Positions 45,694 to 57,511 of a stretch of DNA of 64,000 nt are shown here, piece by piece (positions within the stretch are counted from its first letter, which is position 1; each line of letters begins with the position of its first letter). The stretch spans positions 558,001 to 622,000 of the forward strand of contig JAJSPD010000007.1 of assembly GCA_021307315.1 (NCBI GenBank), in the 5' to 3' direction. Under the pieces are notes generated by a model. That model worked only from the letters and a program-made list of their open reading frames with translations, ran no database searches and was not told the DNA's origin. Position numbers and translations under genes: made by a program. The DNA is from Bisporella sp. PMI_857. Taxonomy: Eukaryota; Ascomycota; Leotiomycetes; Helotiales; Helotiaceae.

Positions 45694-46444
45694 GCTGTCG
45701 GATGATCTTGCTCAGATGTTGGAAGATCTTTGAGACAACTTTAGAAAAGCAGAAGTTTCTCTGATTAACTTCAATCTCTAGTGCTAGGTGCCGATATTGT
45801 CAATAGTGGGGGAGGCGGGGTTCAACAGATGACCCACCACTTGTTTAGGTCTCCCTCGATTCGAGGTGTCGAAGTTATTCATCATTATTTTGTTTAATTC
45901 TACTACTGAAACGCATATCAGAGTTCCTAGGCGTCCTCTACCAAGACACATCAAGCTTCTCCCGCCTCTTGCCGTCGTGGCGCAAGCCACTGGTGCCTGA
46001 CTAGGAACGTTCCGCAACGCCAGCCAGGATCGGCTAGAAAAGTTTCTTCATATATATGCAAAATTGAAACATGCCCCGTGTAAAGGAATCCGCGATTGTG
46101 TAATATATCTTTCACGAAGTATTTTAGCCATCGGACAGGAATAATGAAGTATCACTATAGGTCACGTGAAATTACTTCTCAGCTGATCTCAATTTGGATA
46201 TTACATCAGCCAAGCACCGAGGCTTTGTGCTTACGGGATCAGATTGGAATCGCAGGTATTTGGCCCGAAGATACCGGGTTCTCCTGACAAATTAATTGAT
46301 CCGCTCCAACTCACTCTAGCTGGTTCGTCGCTCGCTTGTGGCTGGAATCTTAGATAAACTTGAAGCTCAGCCATTCTCTTCTAAGCATCAATATCAATAT
46401 TCCTGTCTGATACCACCATTCAAATATCACTCAACAGAGTAAAT
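45694..46444. promoter_or_regulatory. Divergent promoter of Dal5-like MFS and SDR
   Basis: 750 bp between the two divergent start codons. A CACGTG lies near 46163. No repeat is seen. Confidence 0.35.
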
Positions 46445-47489
46445 ATGGCAAGTATCGCAAAGACTATCGTAGCAACTGGCGCTTCATCTGGCTTGGCATG
46501 TGTTTCCTTACAACATTCCCAAGCCACATTAGATCTGACTCTTTCTGTAGGGTTTCGAGACTCTAAAGATCCTCATAGGGCAGACTGAGCCATATAAGTT
46601 CATATTAGGTGTGAAAAATACAAAAGCAACCCAGGCAGCCTATGGTGACCTCAAATATGACACCACGAAACATAATGTAGCACTCTTGCCTCTAGATTTG
46701 TCAGATCTAAAAGGTGTCAGGGCTTTTGCCCAACAAACACTCGAGAAACTGGGGCAAGACAAGATTGACATTCTCTTTCTGAACGCGGCAGTGATCAAAG
46801 ATGCTTCTATTGGGCCTGAGGGATCGAAATGGTGCGAACAATATGTTGTGAATTATCTTTGTGAGAAATTATACATCTCGCAATAGTAGCCAATCACTAA
46901 TGGAGCTCTTAATCGTAGCTCAGCATTATCTCATTCATTTGCTTCGAGAGAAGCTGGTCGCCTCTCAGTCACGGATCGTAGTTGTCTCCTCTGGAGCAAT
47001 CCGGAATGTCCCAGACAAAAGTGTGTATTCATCAATCTGTGAATTGATTCTTGCTAATAATTTTCCATAGGCAGGCTCGATACCGACCTCAAAGTGGGCT
47101 CAGGAGCAGATTGGCGGGTACTCTACAATGAGAGCAAGTTTGTCCAACTGTTAGGTGCGCACTGGTGGCGTCGCCAGCTTCAAGGTACAAATAAGGTGCT
47201 CGCTGTTTCTCCAGGTTTTATTCCCGATACCGGAATTGCAAGACATCTCGACGGCTTTAAGCCTTCCATGGACCTGCCTGATGCAAAGCCGTTGGCAGAG
47301 GGTGCTGGGAGCCTGCTCCGAGCATTTACCAAGGACGACTTTCCTGAGGACCCAGATCGAGTATTCTTGACGAGTTGGGGTGAGTGGTGGCCTGTAGAGA
47401 CCTTGGGAGGAAGTGAGGACAAGGAATTGCAGGATAAATGGTGTCTGAGTAAGGAGGAAATCGAAAAGGCAGAGGGTGTCTCAACTTGA
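46445..47489 (+). CDS. Short-chain dehydrogenase/reductase
   Basis: Four exons (46445-46495, 46551-46860, 46919-47020, 47071-47489) give about 293 aa. The NAD(P) loop TGASSGLG is completed across intron 1 (SSGL-GFETL). PLDLSDL, LFLNAA (NAG-type motif), RIVVVSSGA (catalytic Ser) and Y173-x3-K177 (YNESK) complete the active site. VSPGFIPDTGI is the PG motif. It is a classical SDR, probably NADPH-linked, related to fungal retinol/protochlorophyllide-type reductases. The substrate is unknown. Intron 1 begins GCATGT, a GC donor, and is required to keep the Gly of the cofactor motif. Confidence 0.93.
46496..46550 (+). other. GC-AG intron in the SDR gene
   Basis: 55 bp intron, GCATGT..CTGTAG, with an ATCTGACT branch. 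The nearby GTGTTT donor gives the wrong phase and a stop. The GC donor restores the invariant TGASSGLG. Confidence 0.8.
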
Positions 47490-48003
47490 GCATTCTTCTC
47501 TCAAGGAATTGCTCTATAAGAGGTGGGCAAAATTAAATATATATTGGATATAATAACGTGGTGCAAAATTTCATAGTCTCGTTTCTAAGATCAAACAACT
47601 CATCAATGAACAGTCAATCAGTTTCGTATGAATAACCGCCCAGTATCTGGCTTGTGACATAGCCAAAAGATGAGAAGGGCGAGAAAAAAGCTTTACAAGA
47701 AAGTTCAATATAAATACAGTCTATATTCCTAAATCACTACTTACCCCGAAACTCCTTTTATCCAAGAGAATGATCAGCTTGTCCCGCATTCGACAGTCAA
47801 CCATAATTCTGATACCCCTGCAAGTTCATGCTTGGCGTGGAGAAGGATCCACCCGCGCTTGTATACGAACTTTATTTGTTTCCAACATCATCGTTCACTG
47901 TTTTGTCTGAAAGCCATGTCATCAATTGATACTCGTTTCTCTTGATGTCATCTCTGGAAATATTTTGACGGAGCTTCCCACAAATTGCTGCTGTGGTACC
48001 AAA
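47490..48003. other. Intergenic
   Basis: No gene seen in this 500 bp. 3' flank of the SDR and promoter of the next gene. Confidence 0.4.
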
Positions 48004-48969
48004 ATGGGCTTCCAGGGTGATTCCCCCTTATCCATAACTGCATCCATAGCCGGCATCCTCACATTCGTCGTTGCGGTCGCGGCAGCTCTATATGGTCGCT
48101 GGACATACTTGCGTAATGCGGATAATGAGTATTTCCAGGTGAAAGCGAGCCTGAGCTGGTATAAGACTGAGAGCACGTGGATGGATGGCTTGATTCATTC
48201 TTCAGATGGGGAGAAGTTCAGGGAGGGGGGAAGTCGGATGGAGTATGCACTTCCACAGCTGCTTATTTAATTTCCGTATTGTGCCCTCTCACCTGCTTCA
48301 AGATACTACAAGAATGCATAAACGGGCAGATTGACACTTGTCTAGGTATGAGATGTACGTCTTTGTGATGGACCAGCTACAAAAGTTAGAAGAGCGATTA
48401 CTGGAAGTAGTAGCTGAAGCGGAAGAGAAGGCCAGTGGGAACGAAAGCGAGGAAGACAAGAGATGGACATTCGTCCCGCGGAGCATGTCATTCGGAACAG
48501 GTATTGCCATGAGCTGGCTACCTGTCCGTACTAAAGCTCTTGAACTTATGAGGCAGAGGGACGCCCTTGGTGGGAGATTATTGTTTGCTCAGATGAGCAT
48601 GATTTCTTCGTAAGTGATCGAAATCGAATATGTAGGGCTTTAATGTGGTCACGTGTTGATGAGAACAGGAGAGTAAGGGATCAAGAATCACAGAGCAGCA
48701 AACGAGCGGAGTCGGATAGGGAGCGATTGAAGAGGCTTGAGACCATGGTTTACTCCCAGCACGAGAAGCTTGATAGGCTCGAGAGCCTGGTGTACAGGGT
48801 CATGCATCGAGATCGTGTTGGCCGGGAGAATAGCCCGACAAAGTTCAAATATGATGAGGATTATTCCGGCGCAGACCAGACTGACGAAACAGCAAGCACA
48901 TCGTGGCAATCGGAAATCAATGAGGATATCTCGGACTCTCCTCGCAAACCTGTTGCTTTTGCACGATAA
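48004..48969 (+). CDS. Uncharacterised fungal protein with one N-terminal TM segment and coiled coil
   Basis: Three exons (48004-48242, 48346-48609, 48669-48969) give about 267 aa. The first intron is long for this window (103 bp). Residues 12-32 (ITASIAGILTFVVAVAAALYG) form a hydrophobic segment, followed by WYKTESTW, then charged helices LQKLEERLLEVVAEAEEKA, a conserved-looking RSMSFGTGIAMSWLPVRTKALELMRQRD, and a C-terminal coiled coil, ERLKRLETMVYSQHEKLDRLESLV. The tail is acidic and Ser-rich. It looks like a lineage-specific membrane protein of the kind seen in many ascomycetes. I know no function. Confidence 0.8.
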
Positions 48970-48994
48970 TATGCCATTCCGGAACTCTAGGTAT

Positions 48995-49655
48995 CTACAA
49001 AAATGAATATCCTCCGTATCTCAAGAAAACAGCGCAAAATATCAAGCTACTCGCTGCCCATTGCACGTCCAGCTCTATTACAGACCATATCCACAGAGTC
49101 CCTAATGGCGGAGCTTGCTTCATGACGGCATAATACCCATGCTTATTGCTGACGTGTATGAGGTAACATCCCGCGGCAACGCTACCCACGAAGAAGAAGA
49201 TTTGATGGAGAGCCGGTTGAATTTTAGGTGAGAGGCGAGGGAGGAAGATTGGAGGTGACGGGTGAGGATGTAGAGAGTAGAAGAGAAGGAGTACGACTAG
49301 AAACGTCAATGGTAATTCTCGATAAGTGCGGGGCAAGCTTACTGGGAAACGCTTGTACTGTCCTGCTGATGATATCTTGCCATACAATCTCAACAGCATA
49401 TTGATGGGTGACCAGGACATCCAATGTAGCGTGCAACATGCTCAAACTAAAGCTCCAGAGAACAGCTTCACTAAACCTCCCAATAAGTGCTTCTCCATCA
49501 TCAGATCCGGTCCCATTGTGTGCCTCAGCTTTCTTGAACAGACTCCGTTGCTCCGCGAGCTCAACCAAAGTCTGCTGCGATGGATCCGGACCTGATCTAT
49601 CAGCCTTTTTGAGCTTGATCTTCGGCTCCTTGTGATCTTTTCGTTGACGTGCCAT
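48995..49655 (-). CDS. Fungal membrane protein, DUF7719-like
   Basis: Two exons joined over an intron at about 49291-49340 (GTAAGC..CTAG). The basic N-terminus RQRKDHKEPKIKLKKADRSGP is followed by EAVLWSFSLSMLHATLDVLV, HQYAVEIVWQDIISRTVQAFP, a Pro-rich hydrophobic stretch, and a second helix, IFFFVGSVAAGCYLIHVSN. The order matches a conserved uncharacterised fungal family (DUF7719, as I recall it) predicted to sit in an internal membrane. It is divergent from the GPI de-N-acetylase gene with 290 bp between starts. The stop at 48995 falls shortly after the stop of the convergent upstream gene (48969), so the two genes nearly touch. Confidence 0.75.
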
Positions 49656-49945
49656 TACGGAACTATGTCGCGTATCTGCTAACGAACTGAGGAAATCCCT
49701 GCAAGCACCACACTGAGGGGTATTTGATTCTTTTCAAAGTTCAATCATTTTCGTAGTCGTGTATTTTAACGTTGATGCACTGTAGATTAACTTTTCCTGC
49801 AAGGCGATCCCCCATAGTCCCCTGCCAAGCCAAGCAACCTCAGCCTCGTGGCCCCTCAATCCCACCTCAAGAAAATGCAAGGTGGCTTCAATCCCCCCTC
49901 CCCGTCCCTTTATGTAGGACGCGCCGCCCTTGCAACTCAAAATCG
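49656..49945. promoter_or_regulatory. Short shared promoter, DUF7719-like gene and GPI de-N-acetylase
   Basis: 290 bp between divergent ATGs (49655 minus, 49946 plus). No specific site is claimed. Confidence 0.4.
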
Positions 49946-50921
49946 ATGCCCGCAGCCATGCTATGGTTCACCCTGTTTGCGCTACCGATCCTCATTATCG
50001 CTGCATGGCTGTATACCGTTGGGGTTGCGCACTCGCGCTTCCCCAAGCTGCGCAATAAAAGAATATGCTTGCTGATAGCACATCCCGATGACGAGGCTAT
50101 GTTTTTCGCGCCAACGGTCCTGGCGCTGACGGAGCCAGCGCTGGGGAACCATGTCAAGATCCTGTGTCTAAGTAGCGGTATGTCGTACTCACTGCGACCT
50201 AAATTGCTGAATAAGTCTGACGCAATCTGATAGGGGACGCGGATGGCCTAGGCGAGACGAGGAAGAAGGAATTGGTAAAGAGTGGCATCGCCTTGGGTTT
50301 GCGACAGGAGGATGATGTATTCGTCGTGGAAAGCTAGTATGTTACAGACCGTCGCAATCAGCACTTCAATGCTAATGACCCTTCAGCGATTTCCCGGACA
50401 GCATGACAACCACATGGGACAAAGTCAAAATCGCGAACCTCCTCTCATCTGCTTTTGCGCCGAACCTTTCGAATCCAATGAAGTCAAAAGGTCCTGATGC
50501 GCCTACTGCCACAATCGACGTTCTTATAACATTCGATAAAGATGGGATATCCTCCCACCCAAACCACATCTCCCTCTTCCATGGCGCACGCCATTTTATA
50601 TCCTCTTTAATACATAATCGCCCTGGTTGGCAATGTCCAGTCGACCTATATACACTCAGTTCCACCAACATTGCTCGAAAGTACACTTCCATATTTGATG
50701 CCATCGTATCCATAGTAATAATGGCTTTCAGCGACAAGCAGATGGGGGAGCACCCTAGTCCTCTTCTATTTCTCAGCGGCGCTTCGGATATGAGAATAGC
50801 ACAAAATGCAATGACAACAGCACATATAAGCCAGATGAGATGGTTCCGCTGGGGTTGGATTGGCCTGAGCAGATATATGGTGGTCAATGATTTGAAGTTG
50901 GAGAAGCCCGGCTCACTTTAA
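49946..50921 (+). CDS. gpi12: N-acetylglucosaminylphosphatidylinositol de-N-acetylase (PIG-L/Gpi12)
   Basis: Three exons (49946-50177, 50234-50336, 50387-50921) encode about 289 aa. An N-terminal hydrophobic anchor (LWFTLFALPILIIAAWLY) is followed by the metal-binding AHPDDE at 45-50. Then come KILCLSSG-DADGLGETRKKEL across intron 1, VESYDFPDS across intron 2, VLITFDKDGISSHPNH with the second zinc His, and ALYTLSST-like DLYTLSSTN. This ER enzyme removes acetate from GlcNAc-PI in step 2 of GPI-anchor synthesis. Length and motif order are normal. The upstream in-frame reading from about 49772 is not needed: the ATG at 49946 sits directly before the anchor. Confidence 0.95.
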
Positions 50922-52028
50922 AGCCTAGTGAACTCTTTGATGGTTTGCACGTAGCGTACAGATTGCATATACCTCTTTATTCTCCCACCTAGTTGTGGTT
51001 GAGACTTTGTAAGTTATACCGAAAATAGAATGTAATTATTGATAGACAGTTCAACTTGCGACTTACGTATTTTGAATCAAGCAGTAGACCCTGTGATACA
51101 ATCTAGCAAGAGCATCCTTCAACGGAGATTTGAACTCCCTAATTTGTCACAACAAATATTGATCAGAGATATTCAGTACTTCTTTTTGCGCCTGCGAAGA
51201 ACCTGCGAAGAATCTGCGCGGAAGACTTCCTTCGCGTGATAGCTATCTCCGTACATATCAAACATAAGAAGTTCTTTGAGTTCACTTCTACTCAAGTTTC
51301 GATGTTGCCCATACTTCAGTAAGAGTCCACAACATTGCTTGGCATCCATCCAAAAGCGTACTCCAACTAAGCGAGCCCCTGAGAAAGCGAACATACACCC
51401 TACTCCAGAACGTCTTTGATGGGGGCTTGAACATTTTCAGTAATAACCAATGGTTGCGCAGCTTAGATCTAAGCATATATTGCTAGTTATGTCATGAAAC
51501 TGAGGAGGGTGAGTCCAATGGACTCGTCGAGATATACTTCTGATATATCATATGTATATTGGGAATGATATTGATGAGCTTGAGTAGTATTTCACCCTAT
51601 AACAGTTAAGAAAGATTAGCCATATAAAAAAAATCTCTTTGAGGACAAATTGCTTACAAAAGACTTCAGTGCGTGTTAATTAGGGACGCTTGTTCTAAGA
51701 GTGGGATTCATGCTGTAATTGAATGCTCTTTCTCCTTTAGATCTTGAGCAAAGAATGAATTCTTTGTCTGCATATAGTAAACAAACCTCTTTACTTAGAG
51801 GGTATCCACTGAATTGCTCTGGTTTAAACGCTTCAGACTCACCTTTATCATGGACAAGTTGAATCCGCAGGATCAGCACTCTCTCTAAACATAAAGTGCT
51901 GGCACCACAGTATTCGCCTCTTACCTCCTCGTAATTTCTTCTGGAACTAACTATACACCGAATATAGTCCTGGCCGCCTTTACAAATGCCCTGCAAGGCT
52001 GCACCTATCAAGCACTATAAGTGCGAAG
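50922..52028. other. Intergenic
   Basis: 1.1 kb without a supported gene. A short direct repeat (GAAGAAcCTGCGAAGAAtCTGCG) lies near 51195-51220. The small open frames on both strands lack protein character. Confidence 0.4.
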
Positions 52029-53583
52029 ATGTCAGCCTCTCCTTCTACTCCTCTGTCGAACTCAAGTCGCCCCATCAAACTCATTCTCAAAGACAATTTC
52101 CCACAGTCACCAGTCAGGGAACCGTCAGATACAAGCACCAATACAAAAGCCCAAGCTTCAGACTTAGAGCATACCAGATTAGAGCCCCAAGGATCAGACA
52201 TTACCAGTTTGAGAACACAACCAGAGACAACAGATATATTCACCAACAAACAGCCACAACGCGGGGAAATTTTCAACCTGAATACATCTTTTCAGTTCAC
52301 CAGAAATATTGCCGGCACGAAATCACAAGATCTAGACAACAAGATGGGTAGGGATATTCCCGCACGCGCCGCAAAGGCCCAAGCCATAGGAGAGCACCAC
52401 AGTGCCATGGCTACGCGAGCTGCTACCACTTCAACGCCTGCTGCTCCTCAGCGTCATGTCTCTCATTCAGCTTCTACTTCACAATCGTGCGCTACCTCTC
52501 AACCACCTGGGGCTCCAAAGACGCGTGCTGCGAAGGCCAAGGACGAGGATCCTCCTGCTCATGGAGAGAATATGCTTCTCAAAAAGGCCAATGCGCAACA
52601 TCACCAGATACTTACTGAGCTCAGGGATCGTAGGCCTTATCGCACTCTTTACTGCTGTCTCCATGTTACTGACGATTGCTTAGATGCTAATAAAGCGGAG
52701 GCTCGTGCCGTCGCCGCTGAGAATCGTGCTAAGCAAGCAGAAGCCCGTGTGTATACACCGTCTCTATATACTTCTTACTCTTGCTAATTCCAGCTTAGGC
52801 GCCCTTGCTGCAGAGACAGCAGCTAGTAGCTTAATAGTGGAGAAAAATGAGCTCAGAAAAGAGCTTGAGAGAGGCGCTTTAAGCCTCACAGCCGCCAAAA
52901 CCGAACTTGTCAAACTCAAGGAGAGCAACATCGATCTTTTGGAGGCTACAGAGAAGCATGCCAACATTGTCCGAGTGCACAATAAGAACAAGAGAGAGTT
53001 GGTTGCGAAATGGAATGAAGAGAAACAGCTCAAAAACAAGATTAAGGAACTTCATGCTAAGATTTCTGACATCTCTCAAAAATTTGCTGATACGGTACTC
53101 AATCCTACCTTGCCAAAACTTCTTTGCAATTTACTAACTGAATTTGGTCTACAGACTACGGAACTCAACAATCTCAAGACCCAAACAAACCTCGCTTTCG
53201 CAACCCGTATTGTTGAAAACCTCCACCTCCTCACCTCCAACAAGCAGATCGCCAATCTCGAAGCCAAGGTTGCCCAACTCACCACCGCGAACGACAAAAT
53301 CATGCACGCGCACGACAGTTGCTTACGTTGGGCCAACCGCGAGCGCAGATACAGCGTGTGGTTTATGCGACGCATGCAGGATAAGCTGGGCTGGACGACG
53401 GACATCTTTGAGCGAGAACGTCGCAAGGATATTGGATACCTGGAGGAGATGACGCTTGAGGAGTTCGAGGCGATTGTTACAGCCCATCCTGAGGCAATGG
53501 GGGAGGGCTACGGTCGGTTCACGGATGGAAATTCGACTTTGGCTGTCGGAGGGGAAGGCAGGAGGGTTGTCGATGGCTGTTAG
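52029..53583 (+). CDS. Large coiled-coil protein, uncharacterised
   Basis: Exons 52029-52629, 52684-52746 and 52799-53583 encode about 482 aa, or about 500 aa if the 54 bp middle intron is retained. The first 170 residues are Ser/Thr/Pro/Ala-rich and disordered (STSTP, TSQSCATSQPP). Then comes a nearly continuous coiled coil: ANKAEARAVAAENRAKQAEAR, VEKNELRKELERGALSLTAAKTEL, IANLEAKVAQLTTANDKI. The C-terminus has a compact, Trp/Arg-rich end (CLRWANRERRYSVWFMRRMQDKLGW). No enzymatic motif or signal peptide. It resembles the species-specific coiled-coil proteins common in Leotiomycetes genomes; role unknown, perhaps structural. The first intron (52630-52683) is a multiple of three, so both forms read through. 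Confidence 0.72.
52630..52683 (+). other. Frame-neutral 54 bp intron
   Basis: Donor GTAGGC, branch TTACTGACG and acceptor GCTTAG, 54 bases with no in-frame stop. Splicing replaces a Cys-rich insert with RDHANKAEAR and extends the coiled coil, so the spliced form looks right. Confidence 0.6.
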
Positions 53584-55389
53584 ATCCGTAGTCAAGATCA
53601 AGAACCGCATCGACAAGCGGCGGGGATCTGGAGGATATGCTGATCTTTGGATGACCATAACAAGGTTCGGCGCCGAGAGTGAATAACTAGCTCTGAATTT
53701 TATATGAGAAACGGATTGTTGCTCTCTGACAACCATCTCTTATACTTACTTGTACTGATAGTCATGCTACACGCATTCTGCAGTGTCTTTTACAGCGATC
53801 ATTGTATTAAGATTCTTGCTGCATTGGATAAGACTCAATGATTTTCCTTGGTAAAGCTTGCTTTGTAGAATATTATAGCATAAAATAATGGCCGATGTGC
53901 AACAACGCAAAATAGGGTAACAGAAACTGATTAATTAAACGTTCCAAATCGATTACAGCTTGCCAATCAATTTCAGCAAATCGCAAATAAAACTGTGTTA
54001 TAGAGATTTCGTACTTATTTAGCTGGCTAAATTTAAACGCATAATTAATGTGTTTACACTTTTTTTTTTTTGAAGTATTAGTTAAGTTATTACGATAATA
54101 ATAAAAATTAATACATTAGATAATTTTATTAACTAATTATAGGCACAGACTTTTGATACTACCAACTGTAGTTGTGTGGCAGGGCTGGCTGGCGCTAGAA
54201 CTCTCACAATCATACTCTTTCGGACTACTTATGAGTTGACATCTATTCGCGCATATTATGCACATATACGGACCAACAGGGAAAATCCGGGCGCAGGGGC
54301 AACTCCAACTTGTCCGAACACCAAAGTATAAGTTCCTGAAATGTGGAACTAGAATGTAAGCGCTAGGCTAGGGGAAAATCCCTAGTTCGGCCTGTGCCGT
54401 TCCCCTCATGGAGAGCAATATTCTACGCCCGCTGAGTGATAACCTGACATGTCCTTACTAATCTAGTTATTAATCTAGTCCTTAGAGTTTAAGTGGTTGA
54501 ACTCTATATACATTATAGCTTTTGAGACCTTTTCCATAACGAGAGCATATATTCCTTGAAAACCAAACGAGAACCCAAGGAGCTTATTAATGCATTTTTA
54601 TGGGGAGCTTATCAACTTGGCAGAAAAGGTGGAGTTTAAAGAATTCGCCATTCCAACTGCACTTTAAGACCGGTTTTGCCTTTGTACATACGTGTAGTCT
54701 GGTGGTCTACACATTAGTACAGTAACGCCTGCGGCTAGAAGTATAATCGTAGGATCCAAGGCTAGAACAGAAAAGAAAATGGCAGAAAGTATAAAGTTAC
54801 TTTGTTCGTAGATGCCAATAGCGACAAGTGATATCACTATTGTCATTGAGGGGTAGCCAAGGGCTAAGGTCAGCCATGGCTTCGCTCTGCAATTGTACGG
54901 AGTGCCTTCAAGCCCCAGCTATCCCCGGTTATTCCCTAGTTAACAAATGAGATGAGAATCCTGCCGAATATTTTGAACGGGTTGTGAAATATTGGCGTCG
55001 CGGATTGCGGAGTACCCCCCGAGGCTCGGTCCCCGAGAGGCTGATCCCTTCAAATAGCAACGCAGCACTTTGAACAGCTCTTATTCTAGAAAGTGTACCT
55101 TCGTATGCCGGAAGGAACCCCGCCCTTTCTAGAAATTGACGCAGTGCGCCGTGTGGGGTTGGCATCTGGGGAGGCACCGTTTTGGCGAGAGCCAATGCCC
55201 GTAACATCCCTAGTGGCTTGGAAAAATGACTCGCCAGCATGGCATTCACTCTATTACAGCTTTTGTACAGTATATTACATGCTTCCATACCCCGCAGTTT
55301 CCAAATTGATGTCGGTCTTAGGAATTGGTCTTTGCATAATTCTTTCAACCTAGAAGATCGCCCTTCACATCTCAGTAATCCTTTGCAGG
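53584..55389. other. Gene-poor interval
   Basis: 1.8 kb. 53900-54150 is very AT-rich with a T13 run near 54058. An exon-like fragment of a membrane protein lies at 54664-54893 (minus). A 139-codon open frame (54929-55348, minus) overlaps the promoter of the MFS gene and has no family look. Confidence 0.4.
54664..54893 (-). pseudogene. Membrane-protein terminal exon fragment
   Basis: Open minus-strand stretch beginning after a TTGCAG acceptor (near 54893), with two hydrophobic helices (SMTIVISLVAIGIYEQSN and FILSAIFFSVLALDPTIILL) and ending YVQRQNRS. It looks like the last exon of a small membrane protein, but no upstream exon was found. Confidence 0.3.
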
Positions 55390-57511
55390 ATGGATCCTCG
55401 AGACGCTAACGCAGAGCCGCAGCTTGAGCTTGACACGGTCAAGACTAATGATTCTGAAGTCGCTGTAGACAAAGTTGAAATTACCCCAACCTACGATACG
55501 AAGCAAACCAAAGCGCTTCTACGCAAGATCGATCGTCACTTGATCCCGTTCTTGTCGCTTCTCTACCTGCTTTCTTTCCTAGAGTGAGTTGCGTTGTCAA
55601 CTTGAAAGTGGCCATTAGCTAATGTAATTGAAAGTCGTACCAACATCGGCAATGCGAAGCTTTTTGGCTTGGAGAAGTCACTTGGACTTGTGAAGAATCA
55701 ATACAACACAGCTCTATGTAAGTTTAAACAACGCCAATTTAGTAAATATGTTCTGGATTGATCGCTAATATTAGTTTTCCGTAGGCGTCTTTTGTAAGTC
55801 TCTAAGGTTAAAAATCGAAAATTAATACTTATTGTTTATAGTCGTTACATATGTACTTTTCGAAGTACCTTCGAATATGTAAGCGCTGCCTTCATCTATT
55901 GCCTTCGTTGATACTAACAATGGCAGGATCCTGAAGAGATGGAGAGCAGTATGTTGTCCAGATGCCAGCTACCAATTCTGTACCTAATAATTATTACAAG
56001 TCCATGTGGTTTCCAATTATTATGCTCGGATGGGGCATAGTCATGACTCTCACCGGCCTCGTTACAGATTTCCACGGACTTGTTATCGCCCGCGTGTTCC
56101 TAGGGATTACAGAATCTGGTCTTTTCCCCGTGAGTTTAGTTTGTGCATATCCCTTTCGCGCCATCTGACCGCGTATTTCCACAGGGTGTCAACTACTATA
56201 TCACTCTATGGTATTGTCGCCGTGAGTGTGCATTCCGCGCAGCAATCTTCTTCTCAGCGGCCACAGTTGCCGGCGCATTTGGTGGTCTACTTGCACGCGG
56301 GATCAACGAAATGAGTGGCGTAGGAGGTAAGCCTGGATGGGCGTGGATATTCATCCTAGAAGGTCTTCTCACAGTGGGCGTTGCCATTGTTGCGTTCTGG
56401 GTCCTCGCCGATAGCCCCAAGACAGCAACTTTCCTGAGCGAAGGTGAGGCGAAAGAAGTGCAGGCAAGATTGGCACATGACAACGAAGATCTGGCTGCTC
56501 ACTATGACACGAAATTCATGTGGCATGCCTTTATGGATTGGAAAATTTGGATGCAATGCATGTCAGTACTACCACTCTGGAATGTTGGATCTAGGCTTGA
56601 CTAAACACGATTTTGTAGCGCTTACCTAGGCATCCTAACTCCGCTCTATTCTTTTTCGCTCTTTTTGCCATCTATTATTGCTGCTATGGGTTTCTCCGCA
56701 GCCACATCTCAATTACTCACAGTGGTTTGTGACCCTATCTCCTTAATTTAAAGAAGATTCTAATGAGTTTCCACAGCCTCCATACGTCCTAGGCTGTCTC
56801 TGCACAGTTTTAGGTGGATACTACAGCGACAAGCTAGGAAAGCGCGGCTTGTATGAGCTCTGTTTCCTGTATACTACCTCGACAAAGCAGCTGATAGTTT
56901 TAGTTTCCTTCTCGGCTTTTGTAGCCTAGCCATCATTGGCTACATTCTTCTCATCGCAACTAAAATACCAGGAGCTCAATATGTTGGAACATTTTTGGCT
57001 GCGTGTGGCGTGTAAGTCTGTCGGTTCTGAGTCTTATCACCTTGCTAAAATGCAATTAGATACCCAATGATTCCAATCATGGTTATGTGGAACGGCAACA
57101 ATATAGGAGGCAGCGTCAAACGTGGCGTCGGTATTGCCATGCAAATCGGCTTTGGGAATTGTGGTGGAGTTATTGCCTCATTCATGTGAGTTTACTATCC
57201 CAACAAACCCACTTACTAGTAGCTAATTTATTCTTAGATATAGGAACCAGGATAAGCCTCGCTACTTTACTGGACATGGAACTATTCTTGCGTAAGTTTA
57301 CATTTCCCCCAGCCATTTTGTTACACTACTAATTGAACACAGTTTTCTGGGTTTAGCGTTAATCTTTATTGCCCTTCAGATGGTTTGCCTAACGCACATA
57401 AACAAGAAGCGAGATGAGGCATACGGTTCTCCGGATGCCTATACTTCTGACATGAAACGTGCCGAGTCGGACCGTGGCAATGACGCTAGCTTCTTCCGTT
57501 ACACAATATAG
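55390..57511 (+). CDS. MFS transporter, anion:cation symporter (Dal5-like) family, 13 exons
   Basis: Exons by eye: 55390-55583, 55635-55717, 55785-55793, 55842-55878, 55927-55948, 56001-56129, 56185-56561, 56619-56724, 56777-56850, 56898-57011, 57060-57185, 57238-57291, 57343-57511; total 1494 bases, 497 aa, frame closed. Signatures: KIDRHLIPFLSLLYLLSFLDRTNIGNAKL, FFVTYVLFEVPSNMILKRW, GLVIARVFLGITESGLFPG, CAFRAAIFFSAATVAGAFGG, GWAWIFILEGLLT, YSDKLGKRG and PIMVMWNGNNIGGSVKRGVG. A 12-helix plasma-membrane carrier of the allantoate/nicotinate/carboxylate type; substrate unknown. The third exon is only 9 bases. It is a different gene from the ACS carrier at 43.7-45.7 kb, with limited similarity. 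Confidence 0.9.
55785..55793 (+). other. 9-nt microexon of the MFS gene
   Basis: GCGTCTTTT between TCCGTAG and GTAAGTC. It contributes three residues to CVFFVTYVLFE. Skipping it keeps the frame but deletes part of a helix. Confidence 0.7.

Noticed and set aside
54929..55348. 139-codon minus-strand open frame upstream of the 13-exon MFS gene
   Set aside because: Overlaps the presumed promoter, has no family resemblance and no splice context.
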